Assembly (NCBI GenBank): GCA_028689675.1
Contig: JAQVCS010000008.1
Coordinates: 80,941 to 144,940, forward strand
Length of the DNA: 64,000 nucleotides
Source of the DNA: Desulfovibrionaceae bacterium
GTDB taxonomy: Bacteria > Desulfobacterota > Desulfovibrionia > Desulfovibrionales > Desulfovibrionaceae
Reading direction: 5' to 3'
Positions within the stretch are counted from its first letter, which is position 1, and each line of letters begins with the position of its first letter. Positions 1-8,147 of this stretch are shown in pieces. Made by a program: the position numbers and the translations under genes. The notes under the pieces are model-generated. The model ran no database searches. It was not told the DNA's origin and saw only the letters and a list, made by a program, of their open reading frames with translations.

Positions 1-881
1 TCAAAAAGCTGGCGGCATTGTGCCATTTTGGCATCCATATTGTCAGCATAATGCAGGGCAAAGGCCTCTGCTGTTTGCGGTATACGCGCTGCCCCAAATT
101 CTGGCTGGCCATGATGGCTTAAAATAAGGTGCTTCACATGCTGAATGAGCTCTGGCGCTAGGCTTGCTTTGGCAAAAAAGGGGGCAAGCAATTCTAAGCC
201 CAGCTCAATATGCCCCATAAGCCTGCCGGCGTCGGTATAGTCATTTACAAGCCCACCAGAAAATTCTTCAATTTTCCCAATATCATGAAAAAGAGCCCCT
301 GCCAGCAAGGTTTGCTTGTCAAGCTGGGGGTAGTGCAAAGCCATGGTGCAGGCAAAGCGTGCCACGCCCAAGGTGTGCTCAAGCAGCCCGCCCACATAGG
401 CATGGTGCACGCCCTTGGCCGCAGGGCTGAGGCAAAAGCGTTTGGCTATGCTTTCCTGCGTAAAAACCTGTAGCACCAGCTTGCGCCACGGGCTGTGAGT
501 AAATTCTTGCCGTATTAGGCTAAGCAGCTCTTCGTGCATGACCTCGAGAGGGCGGGGGCTTGAGGGCATAAAATCCTCTAAAGCCACCTGCGCCTGCTGT
601 TCTTCTGTAAGCAGCTCAAGCCCCTCTATGGTGAGCTGCACCTGCTCACGATACAGGCTGGCGCGCCCGCGCACAAGGGCTATTTGCCCTGCCGCAAGGG
701 CGGGAAATTCCATACTAAGCGGCGACCATATTTTGGCATCCATCTGCCCTGTGGCGTCTTTAAGCACCAGCCGCCAGAAAGGCCCATTTTTTGCCTGTTG
801 CTGGCTTGCCTCTGCAATAACAAACAATGCTTCTACAGCATCGTGTGCACCTATGTTTTTGACGAATTGCCCTTTTTGCAT
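1..881 (-). CDS. YhaM-like 3'-5' exoribonuclease / HD-domain protein (partial, cut by window edge)
   Basis: 293 codons are visible from an ATG at 881; the stop lies beyond base 1. The first ~100 residues read as an OB-fold nucleic-acid-binding segment. An HD hydrolase domain follows, with the metal motif in ALFHDIGK (about residue 198) and a later His-rich HLILSHHG stretch. OB plus HD in this order is the architecture of the YhaM family, which degrades single-stranded RNA and DNA from the 3' end in the cytoplasm. It is divergent from surE, sharing a 130-bp intergenic region. The activity is inferred from family membership. Confidence 0.8.
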   Translation of the reverse strand, partial: MQKGQFVKNIGAHDAVEALFVIAEASQQQAKNGPFWRLVLKDATGQMDAKIWSPLSMEFPALAAGQIALVRGRASLYREQVQLTIEGLELLTEEQQAQVALEDFMPSSPRPLEVMHEELLSLIRQEFTHSPWRKLVLQVFTQESIAKRFCLSPAAKGVHHAYVGGLLEHTLGVARFACTMALHYPQLDKQTLLAGALFHDIGKIEEFSGGLVNDYTDAGRLMGHIELGLELLAPFFAKASLAPELIQHVKHLILSHHGQPEFGAARIPQTAEAFALHYADNMDAKMAQCRQLF

Positions 882-1010
882 GTATCCTTCACCGCATGGT
901 GGCTGCGGGCTGGCATATGGCAAACCTGCACCCTATTTTATAACTATATTCTTCGCTATAGAGTCCCTGTTTTCTGTGGCGTTGTCAAACAGAGAATGAA
1001 AGGAAATAAA

Positions 1011-1763
1011 GTGCGCGTTCTTTTAACAAATGATGATGGCATTTATGCCCCAGGGCTGCGTGCCCTGTATGCAGCCCTGCATGAAGCTGGGCACGAGGTT
1101 ACTGTGGTTGCCCCTATGAATCAGCAATCGGGCGTGGGGCATTCGCTTACTGTTTTTGTGCCTCTGCGTGTGCAAAAGGTGGCCGAAGATGGCTTTAGCG
1201 GCACGGCATTGTTTGGCACGCCTACAGATTGCGTAAAGCTGGCACTTTCGCAATTGCTGCCCAGCCGCCCCGATGTGGTGATGAGCGGCATTAATGCCGG
1301 CGCTAATGTGGGGCCCGATATTTTATATTCTGGCACAGTGGGTGCTGCAACGGAGGCCGCGCATGAAGGCTTGCCCTCGCTGGCTTTTTCGCACGATTCG
1401 TTCACGCCAAGCAACCTTATGCCCGTGGCACGCCATGCTGTGGCTCTGGCAGAGCGTATTGTGTGGGAGCATGTGCCCCCGCGCCGCGTTATCAATGTAA
1501 ATTATCCTGCCTGCCCCCTTGAAGAATGCAAGGGCACGCGCGTGTGCAGCCTGACCTCGGCTGTGTGGGTGAATGACTATGCAGAGCGGCGCGACCTGCA
1601 CAATGCCCCCTATTGGTGGCTGGCTGGGGAAATTCCGCCTCACAGTGTGAATGCTGGCTCTGATAAAGATTTGCTTAACCGCGGCTATATCACCATAAGC
1701 CCCTTGAAATTTGAATTTACCGACACAGAAACGGTAGATGTTTTAGTAAAAATGGGCTTGTAG
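1011..1763 (+). CDS. surE: 5'/3'-nucleotidase SurE
   Basis: 250 residues, the usual SurE length. The N-terminus VRVLLTNDDGIYAPG carries the metal-binding Asp-Asp of the family, and SGINAGANVG and SGTVGAATEA are the conserved Asn and Ser-Gly-Thr loops. SurE is a metal-dependent nucleoside monophosphatase acting on 5'- and 3'-nucleotides. I chose the GTG at 1011 because AAGGA lies 7 nt upstream and the family start is M-R-I-L-L-T-N-D-D-G. An in-frame ATG at 996 would add five residues but has a weaker ribosome site. Confidence 0.93.
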   Translation: MRVLLTNDDGIYAPGLRALYAALHEAGHEVTVVAPMNQQSGVGHSLTVFVPLRVQKVAEDGFSGTALFGTPTDCVKLALSQLLPSRPDVVMSGINAGANVGPDILYSGTVGAATEAAHEGLPSLAFSHDSFTPSNLMPVARHAVALAERIVWEHVPPRRVINVNYPACPLEECKGTRVCSLTSAVWVNDYAERRDLHNAPYWWLAGEIPPHSVNAGSDKDLLNRGYITISPLKFEFTDTETVDVLVKMGL

Positions 1764-1976
1764 TTGACCATGCCTGTGGGGAAAAAGCCCTCAACTTTGT
1801 ACCCAAGCGTATCGTAGGCTGTGTGTACTTGGGCTATTGCCCTGTGCTGCCCTGTTTTTGCTTTTTTTGCAGAGGCGGGCATAATGATTTGCCAAGGTTT
1901 TTCTCTTGCTATATAGCAGTAGCACACTGGTAATGGGGGCTTTTTCCTCTTTTTTTCTCTTTTTTGTGAGGTTCGT

Positions 1977-3323
1977 ATGGAATTTGTTTTGCATGTGCTC
2001 AACAGCATCAGCAATGTGGTGTGGGGGCCAGCCATGTTGGTTTTGCTTATTGGCACAGGTGTGTATTTAACTATTGGATTACGCTTTTATACTTTTCGCC
2101 ATATTTTTACGGCTTTTCATTTTTTGCGTAAAGGTGGTGGGGCTTCAGCCGAAAAAGGTGAATTAAGCCCTTTTAATGCCCTTATGACAGCCCTTGCAGG
2201 CACAATAGGCACGGGCAGTATTGTGGGGGTGGCCACGGCTATTTTGGCTGGGGGGCCTGGGGCGCTGTTTTGGATGTGGTGCACGGCATTGGTGGGCATG
2301 GCTACCAAGTTTGCCGAAATTTTGCTGGCTGTGCATTACCGCGAAATAACCCCCACAGGCAATATTGTGGGCGGGGCAATGTATTTTATTCGTAATGGTC
2401 TGGGCAAAAAATGGCAGTGGCTGGGCACGGCTTTTGCCTGTTTTGCTGCCATTACCTGCTTTGGCACGGGCAATGCTGTGCAGTCTAACGCCATTGCAGG
2501 GGTGCTGCTTGAGGCGCTGCATATTCCGCCGTGGGTTACGGCACTTGTCTTGTTTATCCTTGCTGCGGCAGTTATTTTGGGCGGTTTGCGCCGCATAGGC
2601 AATGTGGCTGGGCGTATTGTGCCTGTGATGGTTTTTATCTACATCGTGGCCGCGCTGATTATTTTGGTTTTGTATATTGAGCAGGTGCCTGCCATGCTTA
2701 TGCTGGTGATAGAGCAGGCTTTTAACCCCACAGCGGCCACAGGCGGTTTTGCTGGGGCAACGGTGATGATGGCTATTCGCTATGGCATGGCGCGCGGCGT
2801 GTTTGCCAATGAGGCTGGGCTGGGCTCTGGGCCTATTGCCCATGCCACAGCAAGCTCCACACCTGTGCGGCAGGCTACCATGGGCATGCTGGATGTGTTT
2901 ATTACCACCATGATTGTGTGCAGCATGACGGGCTTTGCCATTTTGGTGACAGGGCAGTGGACAGTGCAGGGCGTGCAGGGGGCAAGCTTAACAGCGCAGG
3001 CCTTTGAAGTGGCCTTGCCCGGTGTGGGCTCGTTGATTGTAGCCTTTTCTTTGGTGATGTTTGCTTTTTCTACCACGCTTGGCTGGTGTGTGTATGGTGA
3101 GCGCTCTGCCATTTATTTGTTTGGCGATAAGGTCTTGCGCCCCTTTCGCGTGCTGTACACTCTGATGGTGCCTGTGGGTGCTTTGGTACAGCTTGATTTG
3201 GTTTGGGTGCTGGCAGATATTTTTAATGCTCTTATGGCCGTGCCTAACTTGATTGGCGTGCTTTTGCTTTCCCCCGTGGTGTTTAGGCTGGTGCGTGAGG
3301 CAGAGGCCAAGGGTATACGCTAG
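1977..3323 (+). CDS. AGCS-family sodium:alanine/glycine symporter
   Basis: 448 residues with about ten hydrophobic segments. Typical AGCS signatures are GTIGTGSIVGVATAI near residue 80, the GNAVQSNAIA stretch near 165, and RYGMARGVFANEAGLGSGPI near 270. The family (AlsT/DagA) imports alanine or glycine with Na+ across the inner membrane. A GAGG ribosome site lies 9 nt before the ATG. It is a single-gene unit ending at a strong bidirectional hairpin. The exact substrate cannot be read from sequence. Confidence 0.93.
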   Translation: MEFVLHVLNSISNVVWGPAMLVLLIGTGVYLTIGLRFYTFRHIFTAFHFLRKGGGASAEKGELSPFNALMTALAGTIGTGSIVGVATAILAGGPGALFWMWCTALVGMATKFAEILLAVHYREITPTGNIVGGAMYFIRNGLGKKWQWLGTAFACFAAITCFGTGNAVQSNAIAGVLLEALHIPPWVTALVLFILAAAVILGGLRRIGNVAGRIVPVMVFIYIVAALIILVLYIEQVPAMLMLVIEQAFNPTAATGGFAGATVMMAIRYGMARGVFANEAGLGSGPIAHATASSTPVRQATMGMLDVFITTMIVCSMTGFAILVTGQWTVQGVQGASLTAQAFEVALPGVGSLIVAFSLVMFAFSTTLGWCVYGERSAIYLFGDKVLRPFRVLYTLMVPVGALVQLDLVWVLADIFNALMAVPNLIGVLLLSPVVFRLVREAEAKGIR

Positions 3324-3342
3324 AGCACTATGTATAAGCAAA

Positions 3343-3372
3343 AAAGCGGCGCATCACAGGGTGCGCCGCTTT
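3343..3372. terminator. Bidirectional intrinsic terminator between symporter and fur-family gene
   Basis: An 11-bp stem (3343-3353 with 3362-3372, AAAGCGGCGCA against TGCGCCGCTTT) around an 8-nt loop, with A-rich sequence on one side and T-rich on the other. It sits between two convergent genes, so it probably serves both. Confidence 0.85.
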
Positions 3373-3397
3373 GCATTTATTGGTGCTTCTGTTGTGG

Positions 3398-3835
3398 CTA
3401 CACTGCTTTTTTGCGGCAGGCAGAGCACAGACCATAGAGGTGGTGCACATGGCTAGTAAGCACAAAACCATGCTTTTCTGCCACTTCGCGCTGTAATTTT
3501 TCTATGCGGTCATCACAAATTTCAATGGTTTTGCCGCAATGTTCACACACAATATGGTCATGATGTGCCCCGGGGGTGGCCACTTCATAACGGGCAATGC
3601 CATCGCTGAAATGGATTTCACGGGCAAGGCCAGCTTCACACAGCAATTTGAGCGTGCGGTATACTGTGGTTTGCCCCACATTGGCATCGTGTGCCGCAAC
3701 ATGCTTATAAAATTCTTCCAGCGAGTGATGCCCGGGGAATTCAAAAAAAGCCTGCGCTATTGCACGACGCTGATTGGTCACATTCAGCCCGTTTTTTGAC
3801 ATATATTCCAAAAATTGTTCACTTGAAAGCTCCAT
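3398..3835 (-). CDS. Fur-family metal/peroxide-responsive repressor
   Basis: 145 residues, the usual Fur/PerR size. An N-terminal winged helix (TTVYRTLKLLCEAGL, about residues 55-70) is followed by the dimerisation/metal domain with HHDHIVCEHCG and a C-terminal CSAC pair that together form a structural Cys4 zinc site. The ATG at 3835 has AGGAGT 5 nt upstream; longer in-frame starts up to 3910 lack a site and would read through the thiC terminator. Fur, PerR and Zur cannot be told apart from sequence alone. It is transcribed alone, behind the thiC terminator. Confidence 0.9.
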   Translation of the reverse strand: MELSSEQFLEYMSKNGLNVTNQRRAIAQAFFEFPGHHSLEEFYKHVAAHDANVGQTTVYRTLKLLCEAGLAREIHFSDGIARYEVATPGAHHDHIVCEHCGKTIEICDDRIEKLQREVAEKHGFVLTSHVHHLYGLCSACRKKAV

Positions 3836-3893
3836 AGCAGACTCCTTGGCGTAAAAGCATATCGCAGAAGCCCGAATCTGCCAAGGAAAATCA

Positions 3894-3930
3894 AAAGGCA
3901 GCATGCCCAAAACATAGACATGCTGCCTTT
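3894..3930 (-). terminator. Intrinsic terminator of thiC
   Basis: A perfect 12-bp stem (AAAGGCAGCATG at 3894-3905, CATGCTGCCTTT at 3919-3930), followed on the minus strand by a T-rich tract. It lies 19 bp beyond the thiC stop codon. Confidence 0.85.
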
Positions 3931-3949
3931 ATGTACGCAATATACTGAA

Positions 3950-5227
3950 TTAATTTTCTTTACGCAGCATTTTTACGGCACAAAATTTGCCGCACATGGC
4001 GCAGACATCTTCTTTTTTGTGGGCTTCGCGGCGTTTTTCCACCATGGCGGGGTCAAGGGCGGCTTGTTTCATGCCTTCCCAATCCAAGGCCATGCGGGCT
4101 TTATTCATGGCTGCTTCACGGGCAAGGGCACGCTGTGTGCCCAGCGCCACCTCTCCAGCCTGTGCCGCCACGCGCGAAGCCATAACGCCAGCGCGCACGT
4201 CAGCCTCATCGGGCAGGGTCAAATGCTCAGCTGGGGTAAGGTAGCACAAGAAGTCCACACCAGCCACCACGCCCAAAGCCCCGCCAATTGCCCCAGCAAT
4301 ATGGTCATAGCCTGCGGCGGTATCCACTGTTAGCGGCCCCAGCACATACAAGGGCGCGCCATGCGTCAATTTTTTAATGCCCTTGATTTGCGCCTCTACC
4401 TGATTCAGCGCCACATGCCCAGGGCCTTCAATCATGCACTGCACCCCTGCGGCCAAAGCATGCTGTGCCAAGCGCCCCAAGGTAATGACTTCTTCCCACT
4501 GGGCGGCATCGCCAGCGTCTACCCCTGCGCCGGGGCGCAAACCATCGCCCAGCGAAAGGGTAACATTATATTCGCGCGCAATGTCAAGCAAGCGGTCAAA
4601 TTGTTCCAGCAAGGGGTTTTCTTTGTTGTTTTCGCGCATCCAGCGTGCCAGCAGCGCGCCGCCGCGAGACACAATGCCCAAGACGCGCCCGCCCTCAGCA
4701 GCCCAAGCAGCACCGCGCTGGGTGAGGCCGCAATGCACAGTCATAAAATCAACGCCTTGCCGTGCCTGTTTGGCAATTTCATCAAACAGGGCATCGGGGT
4801 TCAGCTCTTCAATGGGCTTGTCGGCATCAAGCAGCACTTGTGCGGCAGAATACATGGGTACAGTGCCCACGGGCAGGGGGCATTGACGCAGCATATTTTG
4901 GCGCAAGGCGTCAAGGTCGCCGGCAATAGACAAATCCATAACCGTATGCGCCCCACTTTCTATGGCGGCCTGCAATTTTTTGGCTTCGGTCGTGGGGCAA
5001 TTGCACAGGGGAGAGGTGCCAAGATTGGCATTGATTTTAATGCTGGCAGGCTGCCCCACCAGTATGGGGCGCACATTGGCGTGGGCGGGGTTGCCCAAAA
5101 GAACCATAGTGCCCGCGTTGAGGGCTTCACAAATGCTGTCTAAAGGCAGGCCTTCGGCCTGAGCAAGGCTTGCGCCGTACTGCTCTACCAAAGAGCGCAG
5201 GGCGGCGTTTTTTTCCAACAAACTCAT
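3950..5227 (-). CDS. thiC: Phosphomethylpyrimidine synthase ThiC
   Basis: 425 residues, matching the short bacterial/archaeal form. ThiC is a radical-SAM enzyme that converts aminoimidazole ribotide to hydroxymethylpyrimidine phosphate in thiamine synthesis. The 4Fe-4S motif is at the very C-terminus (CAMCGKFC, spacing CX2CX3C, one residue shorter than the long-form CX2CX4C). Conserved blocks such as ISRGGALLARWM, EGPGHVALNQ and LGPLTVDTAAGYDHI are present. The ATG at 5227 follows GAGGAT. A TPP riboswitch and terminator in the leader show feedback control by thiamine diphosphate. Confidence 0.96.
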   Translation of the reverse strand: MSLLEKNAALRSLVEQYGASLAQAEGLPLDSICEALNAGTMVLLGNPAHANVRPILVGQPASIKINANLGTSPLCNCPTTEAKKLQAAIESGAHTVMDLSIAGDLDALRQNMLRQCPLPVGTVPMYSAAQVLLDADKPIEELNPDALFDEIAKQARQGVDFMTVHCGLTQRGAAWAAEGGRVLGIVSRGGALLARWMRENNKENPLLEQFDRLLDIAREYNVTLSLGDGLRPGAGVDAGDAAQWEEVITLGRLAQHALAAGVQCMIEGPGHVALNQVEAQIKGIKKLTHGAPLYVLGPLTVDTAAGYDHIAGAIGGALGVVAGVDFLCYLTPAEHLTLPDEADVRAGVMASRVAAQAGEVALGTQRALAREAAMNKARMALDWEGMKQAALDPAMVEKRREAHKKEDVCAMCGKFCAVKMLRKEN

Positions 5228-5264
5228 AGTACTATCCTCATGGTGGTTGAGGACGCAGTCGGGC

Positions 5265-5291
5265 AAAAAAGCCCGACCGTAGAGGCCGGGC
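5265..5291 (-). terminator. Expression-platform terminator of the TPP riboswitch
   Basis: On the minus strand an 8-bp stem GCCCGGCC/GGTCGGGC (one G-U) with loop TCTAC is followed by six T. It lies between the aptamer and the thiC ribosome site, so ligand binding probably causes premature termination. Confidence 0.8.
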
Positions 5292-5303
5292 ACAAGTGCT
5301 TTT

Positions 5304-5395
5304 GTGGCTTCCCTACGGCAGCTTTAACCGCGTCAGGTTCAAAGGGTCTGGCACAATGCCACTCTCAGCTTGGTATAAGCTCCCCTAGCGCGTAA
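5304..5395 (-). promoter_or_regulatory. TPP (THI-box) riboswitch aptamer
   Basis: Read on the minus strand it holds the THI-box landmarks in order: CTAGGGGAGC, GCTGAGAGTGG, ACCCTTTGAACCTGA, GCGGTTAAAGCTGCCG, then the closing TAGGGAAG. These define the P1, pyrimidine-sensor and pyrophosphate-sensor elements of the thiamine diphosphate aptamer. It precedes thiC, a classic target. Ends are approximate. Confidence 0.95.
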
Positions 5396-5554
5396 AAGCA
5401 TAGACGCCGCCTTGTTTTTTGTAAAGTCTGAAAAAAGCAGAAAGGGAGAGAATAGGGCGGGCTGGCTTATTTACTCTTTTTCGTACATAGCGTACGGTTT
5501 CTGTGCAAAAGCGACTTTGTTTTTGCTCCCTTATTGTCTTGTTAGGAGGTTTGC

Positions 5555-5959
5555 ATGAAAAATTTGCTTATCTGCACGTTGACATTGTGTTCTTTTGGCC
5601 TTGCTGTTGCTGCCTATGCCGCGCCAGAAGCGCCCACGGGTAAAATACTGTTGGAACATACTCAAAAGAAATCAGTCCCTTTTGAGCACAGCGAGCACAA
5701 AGATGTGCCCTGTGTTACCTGTCACCACTTAGTGGATGGCAAAGAAACATTTGCAAAATGTGCCAGCGCAGGCTGCCATGATGCTTTTGACCGTAAGTCT
5801 GACGAAGCGAAGACTGCCAAGGGGTATTTCCGCATTATTCACGAAAAATCACCGCTCAAAAATAAAACCTGCCTTGCTTGTCACACTGAATATGTGCAAA
5901 GCCACCCCGACAAGAAAAAGGATATGACAGGCTGTAAGGGCTCTGATTGCCATCCTTAA
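5555..5959 (+). CDS. Tetraheme cytochrome c3 (class III cytochrome c)
   Basis: 134 residues with a Sec signal peptide ending near residue 22 (AAYA) and a mature part of about 112 residues. Four haem motifs alternate CX2CH, CX4CH, CX2CH, CX4CH (CVTCH, CASAGCH, CLACH, CKGSDCH), the cytochrome c3 pattern, with extra His residues for bis-His ligation (FEHSEH, HHL, IIH). In sulfate reducers this periplasmic protein takes electrons from hydrogenases and formate dehydrogenases and passes them to transmembrane redox complexes. A strong TAGGAGG ribosome site precedes the ATG. It is a key lineage marker in this window. Confidence 0.96.
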   Translation: MKNLLICTLTLCSFGLAVAAYAAPEAPTGKILLEHTQKKSVPFEHSEHKDVPCVTCHHLVDGKETFAKCASAGCHDAFDRKSDEAKTAKGYFRIIHEKSPLKNKTCLACHTEYVQSHPDKKKDMTGCKGSDCHP

Positions 5960-6014
5960 GGTAAAAAAGCCTGAGCTATTCTCTTTTCTACAATTTTTTT
6001 GTACTGTCCATACA

Positions 6015-6048
6015 CAAAGCCCCTCTGGTATGACCATGAGGGGCTTTG
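6015..6048. terminator. Bidirectional terminator downstream of cytochrome c3
   Basis: An 11-bp perfect stem (CAAAGCCCCTC, 6015-6025; GAGGGGCTTTG, 6038-6048) between two convergent genes. Confidence 0.85.
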
Positions 6049-6054
6049 CTTGTG

Positions 6055-6633
6055 TTAGCGCACCGTATGCTTGCGCCTGAACCACCAGCCAGTGCGCAGG
6101 GTGAGCGGGCGATAGACAGAAATGATAAGCATAGAAAAGATAAGGCTTGACTGCAAAACTGCCGCCCAAATATCTTCGGGCAGAATACAGGAACGCACAA
6201 AGCGCAGGGGGGCATCCAGCCCATGGGGAACGAGTAGGGCAATGAGCTCATCGCCCCAAGGCCCCCAGAACAACGTGCCCCAAAAACAGGCGGCAAGGCT
6301 TACCATCCATTTATAGCCCACCCAGAAATATTTAAAAAAGCCAAAGGAGGTGTAATAGGAATAAAAAATGCCTGTCAGCAGGCAGCCAGCCAAGCCGGGC
6401 ATGACCACCCATGTGTCAACATGATGCAGGCAATATTGCACCACACTAGCAAAGGCAGGGTCATCAAGGCTGTTAAGGCGCAAAAAACCCAAGGTCTGCA
6501 TGGCCACTGCCCCACCAGCCCATGCCGTGGCTGAAAGCAGGTGCACGGCTTTCATGGTTTTAAGAATAATATTTTCGCGGGCGCTGACGCCCCTGCCCGT
6601 TGCCCCAAACGATTTTACTCTATAGCACTGCAT
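6055..6633 (-). CDS. Multi-pass membrane protein, DUF2269/CopD-like
   Basis: 192 residues with four or five hydrophobic segments: AVHLLSATAWAGGAVAM, a stretch rich in PGLAGCLLTGIFY, WMVSLAACFWGTLFW, and SSLIFSMLIISVY. The His in the first segment (VHLLSATAWAGG) and the later His and Trp recall the DUF2269/CopD-type membrane family, some members of which bind haem or copper; this placement is tentative. I chose the ATG at 6633 because a purine-rich GGGGGGAAGAAC stands before it. An ATG at 6555 would start nearer the first membrane segment but has no clear site. Confidence 0.55.
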   Translation of the reverse strand: MQCYRVKSFGATGRGVSARENIILKTMKAVHLLSATAWAGGAVAMQTLGFLRLNSLDDPAFASVVQYCLHHVDTWVVMPGLAGCLLTGIFYSYYTSFGFFKYFWVGYKWMVSLAACFWGTLFWGPWGDELIALLVPHGLDAPLRFVRSCILPEDIWAAVLQSSLIFSMLIISVYRPLTLRTGWWFRRKHTVR

Positions 6634-6690
6634 TGTTCTTCCCCCCCCTTGCGCAAAAATGCTGTTTCTTGCCTTAATATCAGCCCCCAT

Positions 6691-6850
6691 TAAAATATCT
6701 GCTGTAAAGCCGCCTTTTCCACGCTGGCTTCGTTGCACAAAAAAATATGCTTTCGACGTAGCGCAGTTAGGCCTTTGCCGCCCTTTTTTTTATGCATCAA
6801 ATCAGCGTGAAGAAAATCAGCTTTTACCAGCGGTATTCTAGGGGCAGGTC
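6691..6850. repeat. Diverged dispersed intergenic repeat, copy A
   Basis: This intergenic stretch shares ordered blocks with 31,018-31,175: a TCTGCTGT-AGCC start, CTGGCT..GTTG, TCGACGTAGCGC followed by GTTA/GCTA, a CCTT..CCTTTT.TTTA block, TCAGC-TGA, and AAAATCAG.TTTT..GCGG-GTA. It contains no convincing gene. The function is unknown; it may be a degenerate mobile or structural element. Confidence 0.4.
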
Positions 6851-6859
6851 TCATGTTAT

Positions 6860-7474
6860 TCAATTCTCTTTGCCCTGCTCCAGCGCAGTGCAGGCCTGCG
6901 CTGTAAAAAGTACGCGCAAAGCCTGTTGTATAATAACCTCGCCTTGCTCTCGTGAAGGCCCCATGCGCGCGAGCAATTTTAAAGCCCATATTTGTGCCTG
7001 TAAAAATAAAGCACCTTGTGCAGCAGGCAGGGCAGGGTTGCGGTCGGGGGCTTCTTCCAGCGCAGCTTGCAGGCGCTGCCGCAAGGCTACCATGGTGGCA
7101 TTGATGCAGGGGGCAAACTCGGGGTTTTCCCCGTGGCATTCCAGCGCACTGTTTACTAAAAAACAGCCCTTGCCAGCAGCATCGTGCAGGCTGGCCTCAA
7201 GCATATGGTGCAGCAAGGCGTGTATTTGCTGTATGCCGGGCTGGTGTGCTCTGAGCAAATCGTCCAGCTCGTGCATGGCCTCGTGGGCATACGCCTCCAG
7301 CGAGGCAAGCATCATGCCTTTTTTGCTGCCAAACAAGGCATACAGGCTGGGGGCTTTCAAGCCTGTGCGTTCTACCAATTCACTGATGGGGGTGGCTGCA
7401 TAGCCCTGACGCCACAGGCAGTCTACCACGGTGCTCAGCACCTGCTGTTTATTATATATTGGTTGTCTTCCCAC
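6860..7474 (-). CDS. TetR-family transcriptional repressor
   Basis: 204 residues. The N-terminal helix-turn-helix is clear (VDCLWRQGYAATPISELVER followed by TGLKAPSLYALFGSKKGMML, residues ~17-55), with a helical C-terminal ligand domain. The start is GTG at 7474, with AAGGG 9 nt upstream. It is divergent from the rhodanese/DUF417 operon, with an 18-bp imperfect palindrome between them that probably is its operator, so it likely represses that operon in answer to an unknown (perhaps electrophilic or oxidising) signal. Confidence 0.88.
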   Translation of the reverse strand: MGRQPIYNKQQVLSTVVDCLWRQGYAATPISELVERTGLKAPSLYALFGSKKGMMLASLEAYAHEAMHELDDLLRAHQPGIQQIHALLHHMLEASLHDAAGKGCFLVNSALECHGENPEFAPCINATMVALRQRLQAALEEAPDRNPALPAAQGALFLQAQIWALKLLARMGPSREQGEVIIQQALRVLFTAQACTALEQGKEN

Positions 7475-7545
7475 TTTTTGTACCCTTATTCCTGCCCCTT
7501 GTGTTTATACATGCAATAGCGTGGGCAGAGTATACTATTTTTTAC

Positions 7546-7586
7546 TTGACACCTACCGAATTTTTTATTTAACTAACGCTAGCTAA
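7546..7586 (+). promoter_or_regulatory. Promoter with probable TetR operator
   Basis: TTGACA at 7546-7551 is a consensus -35. Seventeen bases later, where the -10 should fall, is TTAACTAACGCTAGCTAA (7569-7586), an imperfect palindrome (TTA-n-CTA, 4-nt centre, TAG-n-TAA). A repressor bound there would block RNA polymerase. The -10 match is poor, which limits confidence. Confidence 0.5.
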
Positions 7587-7640
7587 AAAATAAAGCAAGA
7601 GAACAAAATGCTCTCTGCAAACAAAAAGAGGAAAGAATCC

Positions 7641-8108
7641 ATGTCTACCATGATGTCAGCCCCCGCCCCCCGCTCTTCTGTCCAAAGCCTTGCTCTTGGC
7701 CAAGCCAGCCCCTTTACGCTGCTGTGGGGCATGGCATTGCTGTGTTGTGCCCTTATGTTTGCCCTGCCTGCTACTGCGCAGGACATACCCGCTTCTGGCG
7801 CGGTAGATGGCCGTGCAGGGCAGCAATTGATTAATGATTTTGGGGAAAAGCTCACCGTGCTGGATGTACGCAGCCCAGCAGAATTTGCCCAAGGGCACAT
7901 ACCAGCAGCCGTGCTGATTCCGCTGCAAGAGCTGGATGCGCGCATCAATGAGGTGCCTGCCGATAAGCCCCTGCTTATTGTCTGCCGCACTGGGCGCAGA
8001 GCGCAAATTGCCTATGAACATTTGCAGCAAGCCCGCCCAGAACAAACAATGTGGTTTTTAGCCAGTACGCCAAAGTATAATAGCGACAACACCTATTCTC
8101 TACAGTAA
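7641..8108 (+). CDS. Periplasmic rhodanese-domain protein
   Basis: 155 residues: a signal peptide or anchor (hydrophobic LLWGMALLCCALMFALPATAQ, residues ~28-48) then one rhodanese domain with VLDVRSPAEFAQGHIPAAV and the active-site loop CRTGRRA, whose Cys forms the persulfide. The usual C-terminal GG-x-x-W helix is replaced by WFLASTPKYN, so the end is atypical. The ATG at 7641 follows AGGAAAG; an upstream ATG at 7608 is in frame but has no site. It is first in a two-gene operon with a DUF417 membrane protein, under a TetR regulator. Exported single-domain rhodaneses handle sulfane sulfur; the substrate is unknown. Confidence 0.85.
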   Translation: MSTMMSAPAPRSSVQSLALGQASPFTLLWGMALLCCALMFALPATAQDIPASGAVDGRAGQQLINDFGEKLTVLDVRSPAEFAQGHIPAAVLIPLQELDARINEVPADKPLLIVCRTGRRAQIAYEHLQQARPEQTMWFLASTPKYNSDNTYSLQ

Positions 8109-8147
8109 AGAACACAAGCCATAAGCCATAATAAAGTGAGAAAGACT

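Noticed and set aside
4361..5143. Long open frame on the plus strand opposite thiC
   Set aside because: It is the mirror of a clear thiC; it has no ribosome site and a His/Gln/Ala-rich composition typical of antisense frames in this genome.
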